Origin: Erythrocercus mccallii
Taxonomy: Eukaryota > Chordata > Aves > Passeriformes > Dicruridae
Reading direction: 5' to 3'
Length of the DNA: 64,000 bases
Assembly: GCA_013397435.1 (NCBI GenBank)
Contig: VZRG01000290.1
Span: forward strand, 312,270 to 376,269
In this document: one piece after another, positions 14,106 to 25,750 of the stretch
How the letters are laid out: each line of letters starts with the position of its first letter
Position numbering within the stretch: the first letter of the stretch is position 1
Notes under the pieces: model-generated
The model's database searches: none
Seen by the model: the letters and a program-made list of their open reading frames with translations, nothing else
What the model was told of the DNA's origin: nothing
Program-made: the position numbers and the translations under genes

Positions 14106-15919
14106 GCAACATTGATCTAGTTAGTGATTATGGTGATCCCATTTTTCACAGCATTTTGTGGAGACTTACTTTGCAGAGACGTGTTATCTCACCTCTTAAA
14201 TATAAGAGTTGCAAGACAGCATTTAGCAGGTGAAAGCCCACTGAGTTAGGAGGTGAGCCATACAGGAAGAGAAACTGGAGGACACCCTTATGCTGATAAA
14301 GCTGTCCACTTTCAAACAAATAAAGGAAGCCTAAGGGGAAGACTTGAGAAAATTTGATAATGTAAAAGCATAGTAAAGATAATCTCCGGTCACGGTTTTT
14401 ATTTTATGAAATAATTCTCCTAAAAACTGCATAAGGCTTGCTTGAAAGTGAGAATACATGTCCAAGAAAATCTCTACTTTATGGGAATCCAGTGTTGAAG
14501 TTTTCTCATAGTCCAAGGGTAAGAATCTCAGAGGGAGGAAACTTTTTTGGTTCAGGGACAATACTTCACAGAGTCCTCATAGCTATCCCAGCCTCATTTG
14601 AAAGCTAATGTTTGTAACGTGAAAGAGAGAGTAGTGGGTTTAGATTTCTTCAGGTTAATGAGGGTAGCCACTCAACTTCCTCATTTCCAGAATGAATGTG
14701 TAATTGTGACATTATCATATGAATGAAGGCAGTATCACCACCTGGTAACTGAACCAGGTAATGCAATGAAAATGTCTTGCCTGTGTCTCCTGCGTAATTA
14801 AGTTCCAAGAATTTTTGTAATAAAGCAGCAACTTTTTTTGGCCACATAATATGTTAATGATGAGGGTGTGTATTGTGTGTATGTTTGCATGTGTCCACAG
14901 GCCCAGCTGGTTTAAATTGCTTTTCCCACCCTCTTTCTGGTTACTGTAACTTTTTTAACATCTCCTCTTCTGAGACTAGAATGCCTAGCGGGAGATATCA
15001 AATTCTAATCATTAAATAGCCTCAAGAGATCAAATTGCATATCAATCAGTCCCTTAGACAGTTTCTCAGTCAGTTCAGATAAGAGTTTTAGTTTCTTTCA
15101 TCCTTGACAAGGGCACGCACTTCAGTTCAATGGTGAAGACAAGAAAGAGAGGACTGAGCCCTGTGAGTTTCTTTGTATAATATTTAGACAAAACCTGTTA
15201 GACTTCCTTAATAATTTTTCTTTTCAGTCATTTGACCTTTCTTACTGAAGAGGAGTTAAGACTCATTCTGTGTTACAAATGCTTTTTTTTAGGTCTTGCA
15301 GTGGTAGTGGGTAGTGAACTTGGATTTTTTTTGAGGGTTTATTCAACTTATGAAGGCCTACTCTGTAAGCCTAATGCATAAAATACTGACTTTTGTGTGC
15401 ATGGGTTTTTTTCATAACCATAAATTAGTGGTTTGCTCCGGGCATAAGAGATTTTATTTTACTCTACAGGAGCTTTTGCCTTAAAGTGTCTCAGGGCTGA
15501 ACATTCTGTTTAAGATCATAGTCTTTTTATTTTTGTAGTAACACATCTGAATTTAAGCAAAGAGAGGTGCATAAAAGAAACAAAGACAGACCCAGAGTGT
15601 GTTACATTTCTTTTGCAATGTTATATCAGAAGTAAAAGCTGGAAATTATGTCATCGGTTGTGCCGGACTGTACTGATGCTAATTTTTGTACATTTCTCTA
15701 GTATACGTACTAGAAATGAAGTATTTTCTTAAAAACTTTGCAGCTGCAATTAGAGCACAATTGAATAGCTACAGTTTAAATTCAGTCATGGAAATTGTAA
15801 ATTCAGATCATAATTTGAGCTGAATGACACACACCTGTAATTTTGGGATTATTACTTATTTCAGGCTTATGTTTGTAAGGAGTTTATGCCATGTTTTTCC
15901 CTCTTAATATTGAAACCTC

Positions 15920-16693
15920 ATGTTTATTTGCAATCTTCATCAATTTATCCTAAGAAGCAGCAAGTATCCTGAAAATTGTCTAACCACTGAAATTCTTCTA
16001 TACTTACGTGTAATAGCAGTTGAAATTACTGCTCAAAAAGTCAGTGAGGTAAGTGCAACTGTCCTGACTGAGCATTTCCAGTTAGTCTTGGGTCCTTCTA
16101 GCCATAAAGGTTTTTTTATAATTTTAAATAGAGAAAAAATAAGGGAAACCATATCTGTGATTGTTCAACCACCACCTCTTATAATTAGATTGAAAGAGGG
16201 GATTTTTGAGAATGCTGAGGTGAATTTCTTTTTTTTTTTCTTGGAAAGGAGTGATGATCACATGTTTTCTTTCCCTCTGCTTGCTTTTCAAATTGTTTTC
16301 ATTACTGGGAGAATTGCAGTTTTCAAAAACATTGTAGGGACCACACAGCTTTTTCTTATAATCTCATTGTTCTTTTTGATAGTCTATGAGATTCAGAAAT
16401 TCAGAATAAGAGTGGTAGCTCCAGGCAAGAAGCAAAGATATGAAAGAAATGTGTGGCCATTTTCTGAAAAGTAAATGGTGATTGTAGTTTCTAACCTGAG
16501 GGATCTACTGACAAGAGCCTATCTGAGCCTATTTCTCTCACTTGGAGAAATTCATAGAAGGGTAAATGCAGCATGTTCTTTAAAAAAACCCCAAGCCTGT
16601 TTAATTCAATGGTGTATGCAATTTGTATTGGTTTTTAGGCTTCATTTCCATATTAAAAAAAAAAAAAGTTTAAAAGACCTCTGTCTTCAGTGA
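15920..16693 (+). other. Unusually long open stretch, no recognised protein
   Basis: A 184-codon ORF (15920-16474) is followed immediately, in the same frame, by a 72-codon ORF whose ATG directly abuts the TAA. The result is about 258 codons with a single stop in AT-rich DNA. The predicted protein has a hydrophobic, Phe-rich middle and C-terminal segment that includes a run of six Phe from a poly-T tract. I recognise no domain, signal or motif. Its codon use looks like translated non-coding DNA. A chance ORF is the default reading, and an old decayed coding insertion is possible. Confidence 0.15.
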
Positions 16694-16873
16694 CTTCTAA
16701 TCATACAGTAAAGACCAACTTCAAGGTCAATTGTGATGTTTGTATATCTGGCATTTATTTTCACTTTAAGCAAGGGTACGTCATAATTCTTGAATTTGTA
16801 TCACGTTCTTAGTTTAAATTTATAGTCTTGAGGAAATTTTTGACTGTGAATTAATAAGTTACAGTTCCCACCT

Positions 16874-16903
16874 AAACAATTCTGTGATTCTGTGAGATAT
16901 TAT
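16874..16903 (+). mobile_element. Possible CR1 terminal-repeat remnant
   Basis: The string attctgtgattctgtgag is two copies of the CR1-type 3' terminal octamer. No CR1 body is recognisable upstream, so this could be a very short truncated insertion or coincidence. Confidence 0.35.
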
Positions 16904-17855
16904 TCAGATAATCATCCCTAGTTTATAATGCTAAGTTAATGTCATGACCACAGTACAGAGCATGACGTTTGTTGTAAGTTCTCATCAGGCTGAACAAAGA
17001 CACTGGACTGTGTGACAGGGAAATTTTCTGTTTTATTGTTCAGTTGTTTTCTTAACTGTGGTAATCAGTTAAAGGAAAGAGGAAGAAAGAGAGGAGAAAG
17101 TGAGACGGGGCACAATCTGTATGCCTCTTATGTAAATTAGAGATTTTGCATGTTTTCTCACACCTGCACAGCCAGCTCTTCTCCAGGAAGTGAGTTGGGG
17201 TTAAGGGGACTGAGCACAAGTCTCAAGGCAGAGCAGGGAGCTGGCTCAGGACAGCACTGCCCCACCCCTCCTCTGATCACCTTTCCTGTAGCAATGCTCT
17301 TAATGGTTGAGGGAAAATATGCTTAGATCTGGTCCTCTACAGTTAAGATTATTAGAAGCCTAGATTTTGGGGGTTTTAATTTTGTTTTGAAGGTGTTTTG
17401 TGTGTTTGTGTGTATTTTTAAAAATAATTTTATAATAAATAATTTATTTGAGTTGGGAAAATGCATACAAAAATACAATAAAATAAACATATACGTGCTA
17501 TAGGAAAAATAATTTCTTGTAAAACTTAGCTACATGTTAGTTTGAAGCCAGACACTGCTGTAGTTACAGATCTGAGATTCAAAAATATCTTATGATAGGT
17601 CAGTTTTGGTTAATAAACTTCCTACCAATTTTCTATGTAACCTTGTCTAGAAAGTACACATTAGTTCCTGTTTGGTGTTCCTCTGTTGTTCACTATTATT
17701 TTGTCTGATATTTCTGAATAACTTTATGTAGGATAAGGTGACATAAGGAAAAAATGAAACTTAGCTTATTTCAACATAGGAAGAAAGTTCTAGAAGCTCA
17801 GAAAAATCCCTTAAAGAAGTTATAACTAGGTTTTTGAGGTTTTTTTCTGTGGGAG

Positions 17856-17928
17856 TTTTTGTTTTTTTTTTTTTTTTTTTGGTTTGGTTTGGTTTTTTGG
17901 GGGGGGTTGTTTTTGGTTTTGTTTTTTT
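17856..17928. repeat. T-rich/G-rich low-complexity tract (T19, TTTGG repeats, G8)
   Basis: A run of 19 T is followed by GGTTT repeats, a run of eight G (17899-17906) and more T/G sequence. On the minus strand it reads as A-rich with AACCA motifs. It gives rise to a spurious Lys/Pro-rich minus-strand ORF. Confidence 0.9.
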
Positions 17929-19856
17929 AATTTGAAAGATAATAGACAAACCCAGAATGCATTTACTGATATTTGGAAAAACTGCTTTTTTGCTATTGAA
18001 TGAACATTTAAATACAGTGACTATTAAGAAGGTGTAGTGCTGATAATGAGGTAGAGGTGTATTTAAACCTACTTTGGGAAGAGCTTTTACAGAAGACAAC
18101 TGTCTTTTCTGCAAATATTTCAAATTATATGGACATATTGTTAAATACTGTAGGCTGTTCAAAATATACTGTTCAAAAAATTTCTATGCCTTGTATCATA
18201 CAACAAAAATAGTTTATTAAAGAGATTTATATATGTTATAATATGATAATATTTTAATTGCTTTTGTTTAAAAAGAATTAACCAAACACACATACAGACA
18301 CAAGCCAAAACAAGAAAGAAAACCCAAAAAGTAAGCCATATATATCCACTTTATTTAATAACTTTTAAAACTACTTATTTCAAGGGGACAAAGGAAATGA
18401 AAAGAAGAAAAACACAGTTCATGTTTTTGGTAAATGAAATATTTTTTTGAATCACCATATTCTGTGAAATGCATTAAATACTTAGCAAAATGTCAGTGTG
18501 AGGAGAATTTGAAACTTTATTGGTTACATATTTTGTAAGCTTTTTTCTACTGACTAGCTGGTTGCTCTTACATTTAGCTAATCAAGCTGACTGTACACTT
18601 TCAGAGTGTATATCTAATGAAAGGGACATGAGTCTTTAACCCTGACTCTCTTTTGAGGCCAGACCTATGTACATGCCCAATAACCCCCTTGGGAATATGA
18701 GCAGAAGGGAGGTCCAGAGAATAAAAGTGGTCAGTGATTTAAAGCTGAGGTGTACTCTTTTGCACTAGTTGTTTTAGATAAAGCCTGATAAACCCTAGGA
18801 TATATGCAGTCTTCAGTTTCCCGTGTTCATATAATTTATGATTTAAAAAAACAAACAAACAACAAAAATCTTGAAATCACTTTAGTTTTCTATTCTACAC
18901 TGGAGCAAAGAGGATTTCTAAGCCATGGCTTCTATTTCCCTAGCAGCTACAGAATAAGTGTGGAGCTACTGACAACCTTCTCCTCAGGTTGAAAAAGTTG
19001 TAACTGCAGATCCTGGAAGCCATCAATTTAGCCCTGAAGGCCTGATTAATAGAATATTTAAGCATCTCTAAGAGTGTTATGGGGCACAGATTTATAATCA
19101 AGTGCAAGTGGTATTTCCAGACACACATCCATGTTAACTCCAATCTGTATTTTCTTCAAAGGCCATAAATGTCTCATTAGCCTCAAATTACACTCCTCTT
19201 CCAATAACAAAATCATGTGTGAACATATGTAATTTCAGATCTTCCTTGACTTCTCTTTGTGTGGTGTGCTGCTAGAAGTTGTCATTTTAAACTATATATT
19301 CTGACTTGGATAGATTGTTTTCAATTGTGTGAGTGAGGAATATTTCCAGATAGGAACTTTTTGCAAGCAAGTTTGTATGTATTTTTCTAACATTTGAAGC
19401 AGTAAAAAAAAAAAAAATGGAAGAAGTACAACACTATTAGTTATAATAAACAAAGGCATGACAACTACATACCTTCCTGTAGACTCAGTATGTAAAGACA
19501 TATTAAATACCTAACTGTATACATATAATTGAACATCAAGCTAGTTTTGATATATCTAAAAACCTTTTTAGAATGTTTACAGTTTTCTATTTAAAATTAA
19601 TCCCTAACTGAAATCTGTGACTCTCTACATCTTCCAACATTTTTAATGATGTATCTAACATCATAACATAGTTGTCAAAGTTCACGAATTAATAGGTAGC
19701 ATGCCTTCTTCCTTACCTCTCAATATTATTAATGAAAATTATTTTGTATGTCTTTGTCTGTGTATGAGCTTGTACATACTTCTCATGTGAAACTAACCTT
19801 AGGAAAATGGTAATTCCTCTAATAATGTCAATAAACTGAAAGGTGTGATATTTTCT

Positions 19857-19868
19857 GCCTAATTAGGC
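19857..19868. repeat. 12-bp perfect palindrome GCCTAATTAGGC
   Basis: This is a self-complementary 12-mer with an AATT/TAATTA core, which homeodomain proteins can bind. It lies about 90 bp left of the solo LTR. Nothing else assigns it a function. Confidence 0.4.
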
Positions 19869-19961
19869 AGGAATCCCACCCTAAGCAAGATATTTTTTTG
19901 CTTTTCTTGCCTCAGTCTGGGTTCTTTGCCTCAGTATAATACCAAAACCAGTTGTCCTCAG

Positions 19962-20299
19962 TGTCACAATAGCACACTAAATAAAGATGCTTGGCTCCAG
20001 TCAGAAGGCAGAAGAGAATCAGTGGCTTTATTTACAATTCATTCAGCCTTTTTATAACATGCTGCGCTAAAAAAAGACATATTATTGGTCCATAGGATTG
20101 ACAACTCTGTCCATTTGTTAAGTAACAGAAATAGCAAACAACACCTGGGAGAGAGGTTGTTATGGGAAAGGAGTATTGTTTACTTGTAAGTGTTATGGGA
20201 AAAAGGTAGTTATTTACACAAAGTTGTTTGGGAAAACTGTTGAAAAGTTTCCCTTGGAAAGAGCTAGCAATTCTCAGGCTTAGAAATATTGGGCCCACA
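19962..20299 (-). mobile_element. Solo LTR (ERVK-like), minus strand, with 6-bp target duplication
   Basis: The 338-bp element starts with TGTCACA and ends with CCCACA on the + strand, giving TGT...ACA ends. It is flanked by a perfect 6-bp direct repeat CCTCAG (19956-19961 and 20300-20305). A 6-bp duplication is typical of ERVK/beta-like and alpharetroviral integrations. Read on the minus strand it has a TATA box (TATAAAAAG, near 20047-20056) and an AATAAA polyadenylation signal (20027-20032) about 20 bp further on, the order expected in an LTR. No gag, pol or env and no second LTR are present, so it is a recombined solo LTR. The class is inferred from the duplication length, not from a family match. 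Confidence 0.8.
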
Positions 20300-20305
20300 C
20301 CTCAG

Positions 20306-21310
20306 GATGCACAGCTCCCAGAGCTGGAAGCTGGGGTAGTATCAAGATCTGAATGAAGCCCCCTTAATCCAGGAGCAAATGGTTAGAGATACTTATTGAC
20401 CTATAGCAAATTAGACACACACAAGTCTATGGTCTTAGATGGAATGCACCTGAGGAAGCTCGTGAAAGAGCTTATCAAGACACCTTAAACCGCTCACCAG
20501 CAATCCTGGTTAACTGGAGGTCAGGTTGATGGAAAATTAGCAAATGTCCATCCACAAGAAGGGTCAGAAGGATGACCCAGGGAGCTACAGGCCTGTCAGC
20601 CTGACCTCAATACTGGGAAGGTCATCCTGAGTGCCATCACATGGTATGTGCAGGACAGCCAGTGAATCAGGCCCAGATGATACTCATAAATGGGTTTACG
20701 AAAAGCAGGTCCTGTTTGACTCACTTGGTCTCTTTCTGTCATAAAGTAACCTAGCTGGTGGATGAGGGTAAGGTTGTGGATTTTGTTTATCCAGACTTCA
20801 GTAAAGCACTGGATACTGTATCCCACAGCATTCTCCTGGGGAAACTGGCTGTTCATGGCTTGGATGGGTGCAGTCTTCACGAGGTGAGAAACTGGCAGGA
20901 TAGTCAGGCCCAGAGAGTGTTGTTGTATGGAGTTAAATCCAGTCTGCAACTGGTCACCAGTGGAGTTCCCAAGGGCTCGGTATTGGGGCCAGTTTAATGT
21001 CTCTGTTGATTTGAATGAGGGGATTGTGTGCATCCTCAGTAAGTTCACAGATGATACTAAACTGGATGGGAGTACTGATATGCTGGAGCTCTGCAAAAGG
21101 AACTCAGCAGGTTGGATTGACTGAGGCCAGTTCTATGAGGATCGATAAGGCCGAGGTCCTGCAGTTGGGTTTCAAAAACCCCATGCAATGCTCCAGGCCT
21201 GGGAAACAGTGTCTTGAGAGCTGCACAGCTGAAGGGAACATGGGGGTGCTGTTTGAAAGCTGGATGGATATGAGCCAGCGTGTGCCCAGGTGGCCAAGAA
21301 AGCCATGCTA
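20306..21310 (+). mobile_element. CR1 LINE ORF2 fragment (reverse transcriptase region)
   Basis: It has strong CR1 ORF2 content: gaatgaagcccccttaatcc, acacacacaagtctatgg, gagctacaggcctgtcagcc, and ctcaatactgggaaggtcat. The translation near 20761-20997 carries the recognisable RT block VYPDFSKALDTVSHSILLGKL and SGVPKGSVLGPV. The copy lacks the 3' end (the match stops near gccaagaaagccatg) and has several frameshifts. It begins right at the solo LTR's right-hand target duplication. I saw no CR1 sequence on the LTR's other side, so the LTR landed at or next to the CR1's 5' truncation point. Confidence 0.9.
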
Positions 21311-21739
21311 TTTAGTATGTCACAGTTTTTAAAACTGTATATTATGTGTGCTGTATCAGCTGAGGATTTACTTCATGTTGTCATTTTTGGTTCTCTCTCT
21401 GCTGGTAATGTGTTCCCTCTTGTTTATTTGTCATTCCCATTTGCTTTTGTTTCCTCTTTTTTTCGCTTGCTGTTTGCCCAGAATTTTTTTTCTCTATCCA
21501 TCTTTCATCATCTGGATCACTATGTTTCCTTCCACCTTGTCAATTTTCTTAGTGCTATATTCCACATTTCATAGAATGTCATTACAAAGTTCTGCAGTGT
21601 GGCTGTCAAGGAAGTAAGATCTGTTGCTCCTCCCTAAGCACAGATTAAATCCTCAGTTGGATATGACTGGAAAATCTGATTTGTGCTGCATGATCAGTAA
21701 AGTGTGCCAAAGTCAGGATGGGACAGAGCAAGAGGAATA

Positions 21740-22160
21740 CTACTCAAAATCAATCACATGCTGCTGATTTCCATTGTTGAAGATGGTAGCATAAATCAGA
21801 AGAGCAAGTGACACTTGAGAAGGAATTTTGAGTGACCCATATCCGACTGACCATTCTGAGTGCCAGGGAGCAGCTGAAGCAGGGCTGCCCATGGGGTAGG
21901 ATGACCCAAGAGCTGTGGGCGCTGCAGAGCTGTCTGGGCAAGACTCTGAACTCCTAAGGCCCCCCACTGAGGGTGGGTGAGAACAGAGGGAGGACTCTGC
22001 CACCACCCAATAATCATCAGGAAGGCAGCGTGAGGAGCCAGATCCAGGGTCTGCCCAGGGGAACCCAGCGAGGCCATGATCCAGGCTGGTCATAAGTTTG
22101 GGCATAGGACTTCCAGCAGCATAACTCAGAGACTGATGGCCCTGGTGGTGCTCTTGGGGA
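21740..22160. other. GC-richer block, probable unclassified interspersed repeat
   Basis: Base composition rises sharply here compared with both flanks (for example ggggctgcccatggggtagg-like stretches, aaggccccccactgagggtg). The block sits 430 bp downstream of the CR1 fragment. Several overlapping short minus-strand ORFs exist in different frames, the pattern of GC-rich non-coding DNA rather than a gene. It could be an LTR or the 5' part of a retroelement. I could not find TG...CA ends with a target duplication, and I do not recognise the family. Confidence 0.35.
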
Positions 22161-23466
22161 CGTGAAAATTAGTTGTTAGCAATTTGTCCTTCAGAAATGG
22201 TGCTCAAATTGCAAGTCCTACAGAAAATGTCAGTAGAAATTTTGATCCATCACAAGTAATATGTATCTGGTATTTTTCTGGCCTCTGGTGTTCTGATGTT
22301 TCAATGGTTTTGTGGTAAGAATGCTAAAATGAATTAATTAAAGAATTCCAGGCGTTTTGAGAGAATATCTTTCAAATTATTTTCCATGTCTTAGTCCCGA
22401 CTCAAAACAGGACCTGCTAGTCCACTTGTACATAATTTTGATATATAAAATATAAATATATAAATAAACATAAATAAACATACAAATATATAAAATGTAT
22501 GTTCATCCTACCAAATACAAGGTATCAGTGTCAGTTTCCTATAACATGGAATTTTTTACCTTTGGTATTTTTTACTTGTAGAATTACTGTCTGTGCTTTT
22601 GAGTTGAGTAATGGGTAAAAAGGAAGTCCTTAATTTCTTTGGGCTGGTAGAAGAATGTTGATATGTGCTTATTTGTACACTTTGTAATGGTTAGCATAGA
22701 CATGCGAGTGACTTGTATTTCAATAAAAATTTACAGAATTATTGTATGAATTGCCTTCTCTTTAAAAATGAAAGTATGCAAGTATAAAAATCAAAGAATG
22801 CAAGCAGGTAATGTTACATAATTGTACCACTATGTAGCCCAAAAGGTGACTTAAGAAATTATATCATGCTCTTTTTCTTTTAGTTTCCATTTTCTTTTAG
22901 TTTTCCATTGTTCTGTGTGTCAGACATAGAAAAAAGATATGAAACCCAAGAAATTTGTATCTCATTTTGACTGTTCTTACTCTTGATTTGAACTAATTAT
23001 TTACTGCATTCATTGGAATTTCTGAATTAGATGGAGGCAAATTACAGGTAAATTTGGTTGTCATGCAGAAAAAAGTCATGTCTGCCAAAAATACTCTGTA
23101 GTTGTCAACATTGTCATCCCATAGCAAAAGATTACCCAATACAGGAAACAAAAGTAATGAATGGTTCCTGTGGGAGTGCAAATAGGCTTAAAAAGAAGAT
23201 TCTGTTTATTTAGGGCAGAAAAATGTCCTCAAGCTAGCACTTAAATGTGATACTCTTCCTGAAATCAGAAGTGTTTGGGCTGTGGTGTGGTTTGGAAGCA
23301 TATAGACTAGCAGAAACATTTGTTTTGTGGTATAACCTCTGACAAGATTATGGCTTCAGGTTTAGCTCTCTTATGTTTCTTTGGAAACACATAGCTAACC
23401 ATGATATCTGAAGTTCATAAAACATTTGTGGGCCTTGGCATGGAAGTACTGAATGTAATTTTTGGT

Positions 23467-23503
23467 TTATTTATTTATTTAATTTATTTAATTTTTATTT
23501 TAG
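23467..23503 (+). repeat. TTTA-rich tract ending in a cryptic splice acceptor
   Basis: ATTT/TTTA repeats run into ttttattttag (AG at 23502-23503). This resembles an acceptor and could start the NLGN4 exon at 23504 instead of 23563. The acceptor at 23561-23562 (ttgttttcttttggccgcag) has the better-placed pyrimidine tract and is preferred. Confidence 0.4.
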
Positions 23504-23562
23504 GTTTATACCAACATGAATTTGTCTGTTAATTTGAACTGCTTGTTTTCTTTTGGCCGCAG

Positions 23563-24482
<920 letters not shown>

Positions 24483-25693
24483 TGAGTTTCGTCCATGTTT
24501 TATCTGTGAAAATGGATAATGCCTCTGAACTTGCATTATTAGTAATTCGTTGTGGATTGAATATGCTTGCATGGATTCTCTCTTACATTTCACTGCAACA
24601 CCAACCTGCAGTTTGATGGCAAGTGGTGGCCAGGGTATGTCAGCCAGCATTTAGTTTACATCTAAAATACTGCTAAGAATCATTCACAAGAGAGGAAAGG
24701 GGAAATAAACATAGACCTGAAGTAGCATAGTTACTTTTCCATGCATGAATGGTACAAATATAGTTACATGCTAATTTTTAAAGGAGAATTTACCTAATAT
24801 TTTTCTTTATTTTATTATAAAATTTCTGAACTGATCTTTAACTTTGCTTGATTTTAATAGATAATAGAAAATTGTTATAGTAATTCAGTCAGCAGGAGCT
24901 TTTTAGTTTTTTTATCTGTGAAACTTTTCAGTCCAGCTTTTTTACTTCATTCACTAAATTTAACATCAAGTCAAGGTGATTTATTATGCAGATTTGATCA
25001 GGTGGTTTTAAACTTTCGTCTTTTTTTGTGCAATACTTTCTCAAGAGGGAAACTACTTGAGAAACCACTTTCTATAGACAAAAAGGATGAACATAATTGG
25101 TAATACAAAACTCTTTGAACATTTACATAATTTCAATCTTAAAAATTGTAGCTGTATGGCATGATGAATGTATCTTTGGTTGTTTTGAATAGTATTGCTT
25201 CCTACAGGCAAGAAAACCTGTTTCCATCAGGCTCCAAACAAGCTAAGTCTATTATTTTACAAGGAAATAAAAATACTACTAGTATTTATATTTAATATTC
25301 CACTAAAAGCTAGCACTTTCTGCTAATTAGAATGCAGTTACAAATGTATAATGAGAGATTTCTCCCAGATAAGCAAATCCCTTCACTTTTGCTGGGGGTT
25401 TGATTTACACAATTAAGGCATTGTTATTTCTCAGTAACCATACTCTAAATATGCAAATTTTCTACTTTGATTATTATAATCCTTCTGCCTTGATTGGCTT
25501 CTTTACTCAGAATTTCCAAGCTGTCTGCGAGCACTAAACATTCCATTTTCTTTTCCTGTTCTCATCAGCTGAAGCAAAAACTTGAAAGTTAAAAATAAAG
25601 GGGTAAGGTTTGGGAATACTGGGAGCTTTGCAAACGTAAATACAACCAAGCTGCTTAAAGGAAAAGTGCTGTGAAAGGAAAACTGTTTATGGT

Positions 25694-25750
25694 GGCTCTG
25701 TGTGCACGAGTGTGTGCATGTGTGCATGCGTGTGTGTGCACCTGTGTGTA
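25694..25750. repeat. TG-rich imperfect microsatellite
   Basis: Interrupted TG/TGCA dinucleotide sequence (gtgtgcatgtgtgcatgcgt and neighbours). It alternates purine and pyrimidine and includes GCATGC. The short Cys/Val-rich ORF over it (25700-25888) is a by-product. Confidence 0.8.

Larger units (their letters stand above)
1..23562 (+). other. NLGN4: NLGN4 5'-UTR intron(s) upstream of first coding exon
   Basis: This AT-rich stretch lies upstream of the splice acceptor of the first coding exon and contains no recognisable coding exon. It is inferred to be intronic because the exon at 23563 begins at an acceptor (ccgcag), so a 5' non-coding exon must lie further upstream. It holds CR1 fragments, one solo LTR, a (GGAA)14 repeat, homopolymer and TG-rich tracts, and a candidate 84-nt non-coding exon at 1501-1584. 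Intervals between the listed repeats (for example 1600-4650, 7480-9210, 9300-13680, 14110-19950 and 22170-23560) show no gene, RNA or repeat family that I can name. Short ORFs there have no recognisable domains. The transcription start and promoter are not visible. Confidence 0.75.

Noticed and set aside
16020..16055. Consensus-like donor gaggtaagtgc inside the 184-aa ORF
   Set aside because: The upstream acceptor candidates are poor and no known NLGN4 exon matches. It is treated as a cryptic site.
17761..18162. 133-aa minus-strand ORF rich in Lys, Thr and Pro
   Set aside because: The composition comes from a poly-T/TTTGG tract. There is no domain and no splice or promoter context.
20758..20997. 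ORF with clear reverse-transcriptase similarity
   Set aside because: It is a broken fragment of a CR1 LINE, lacking an intact ORF2, so it is listed as a mobile element rather than a gene.
21740..22105. Three overlapping minus-strand ORFs of 63-121 aa
   Set aside because: They are different frames of one GC-richer segment with few stops. None shows a recognisable domain.
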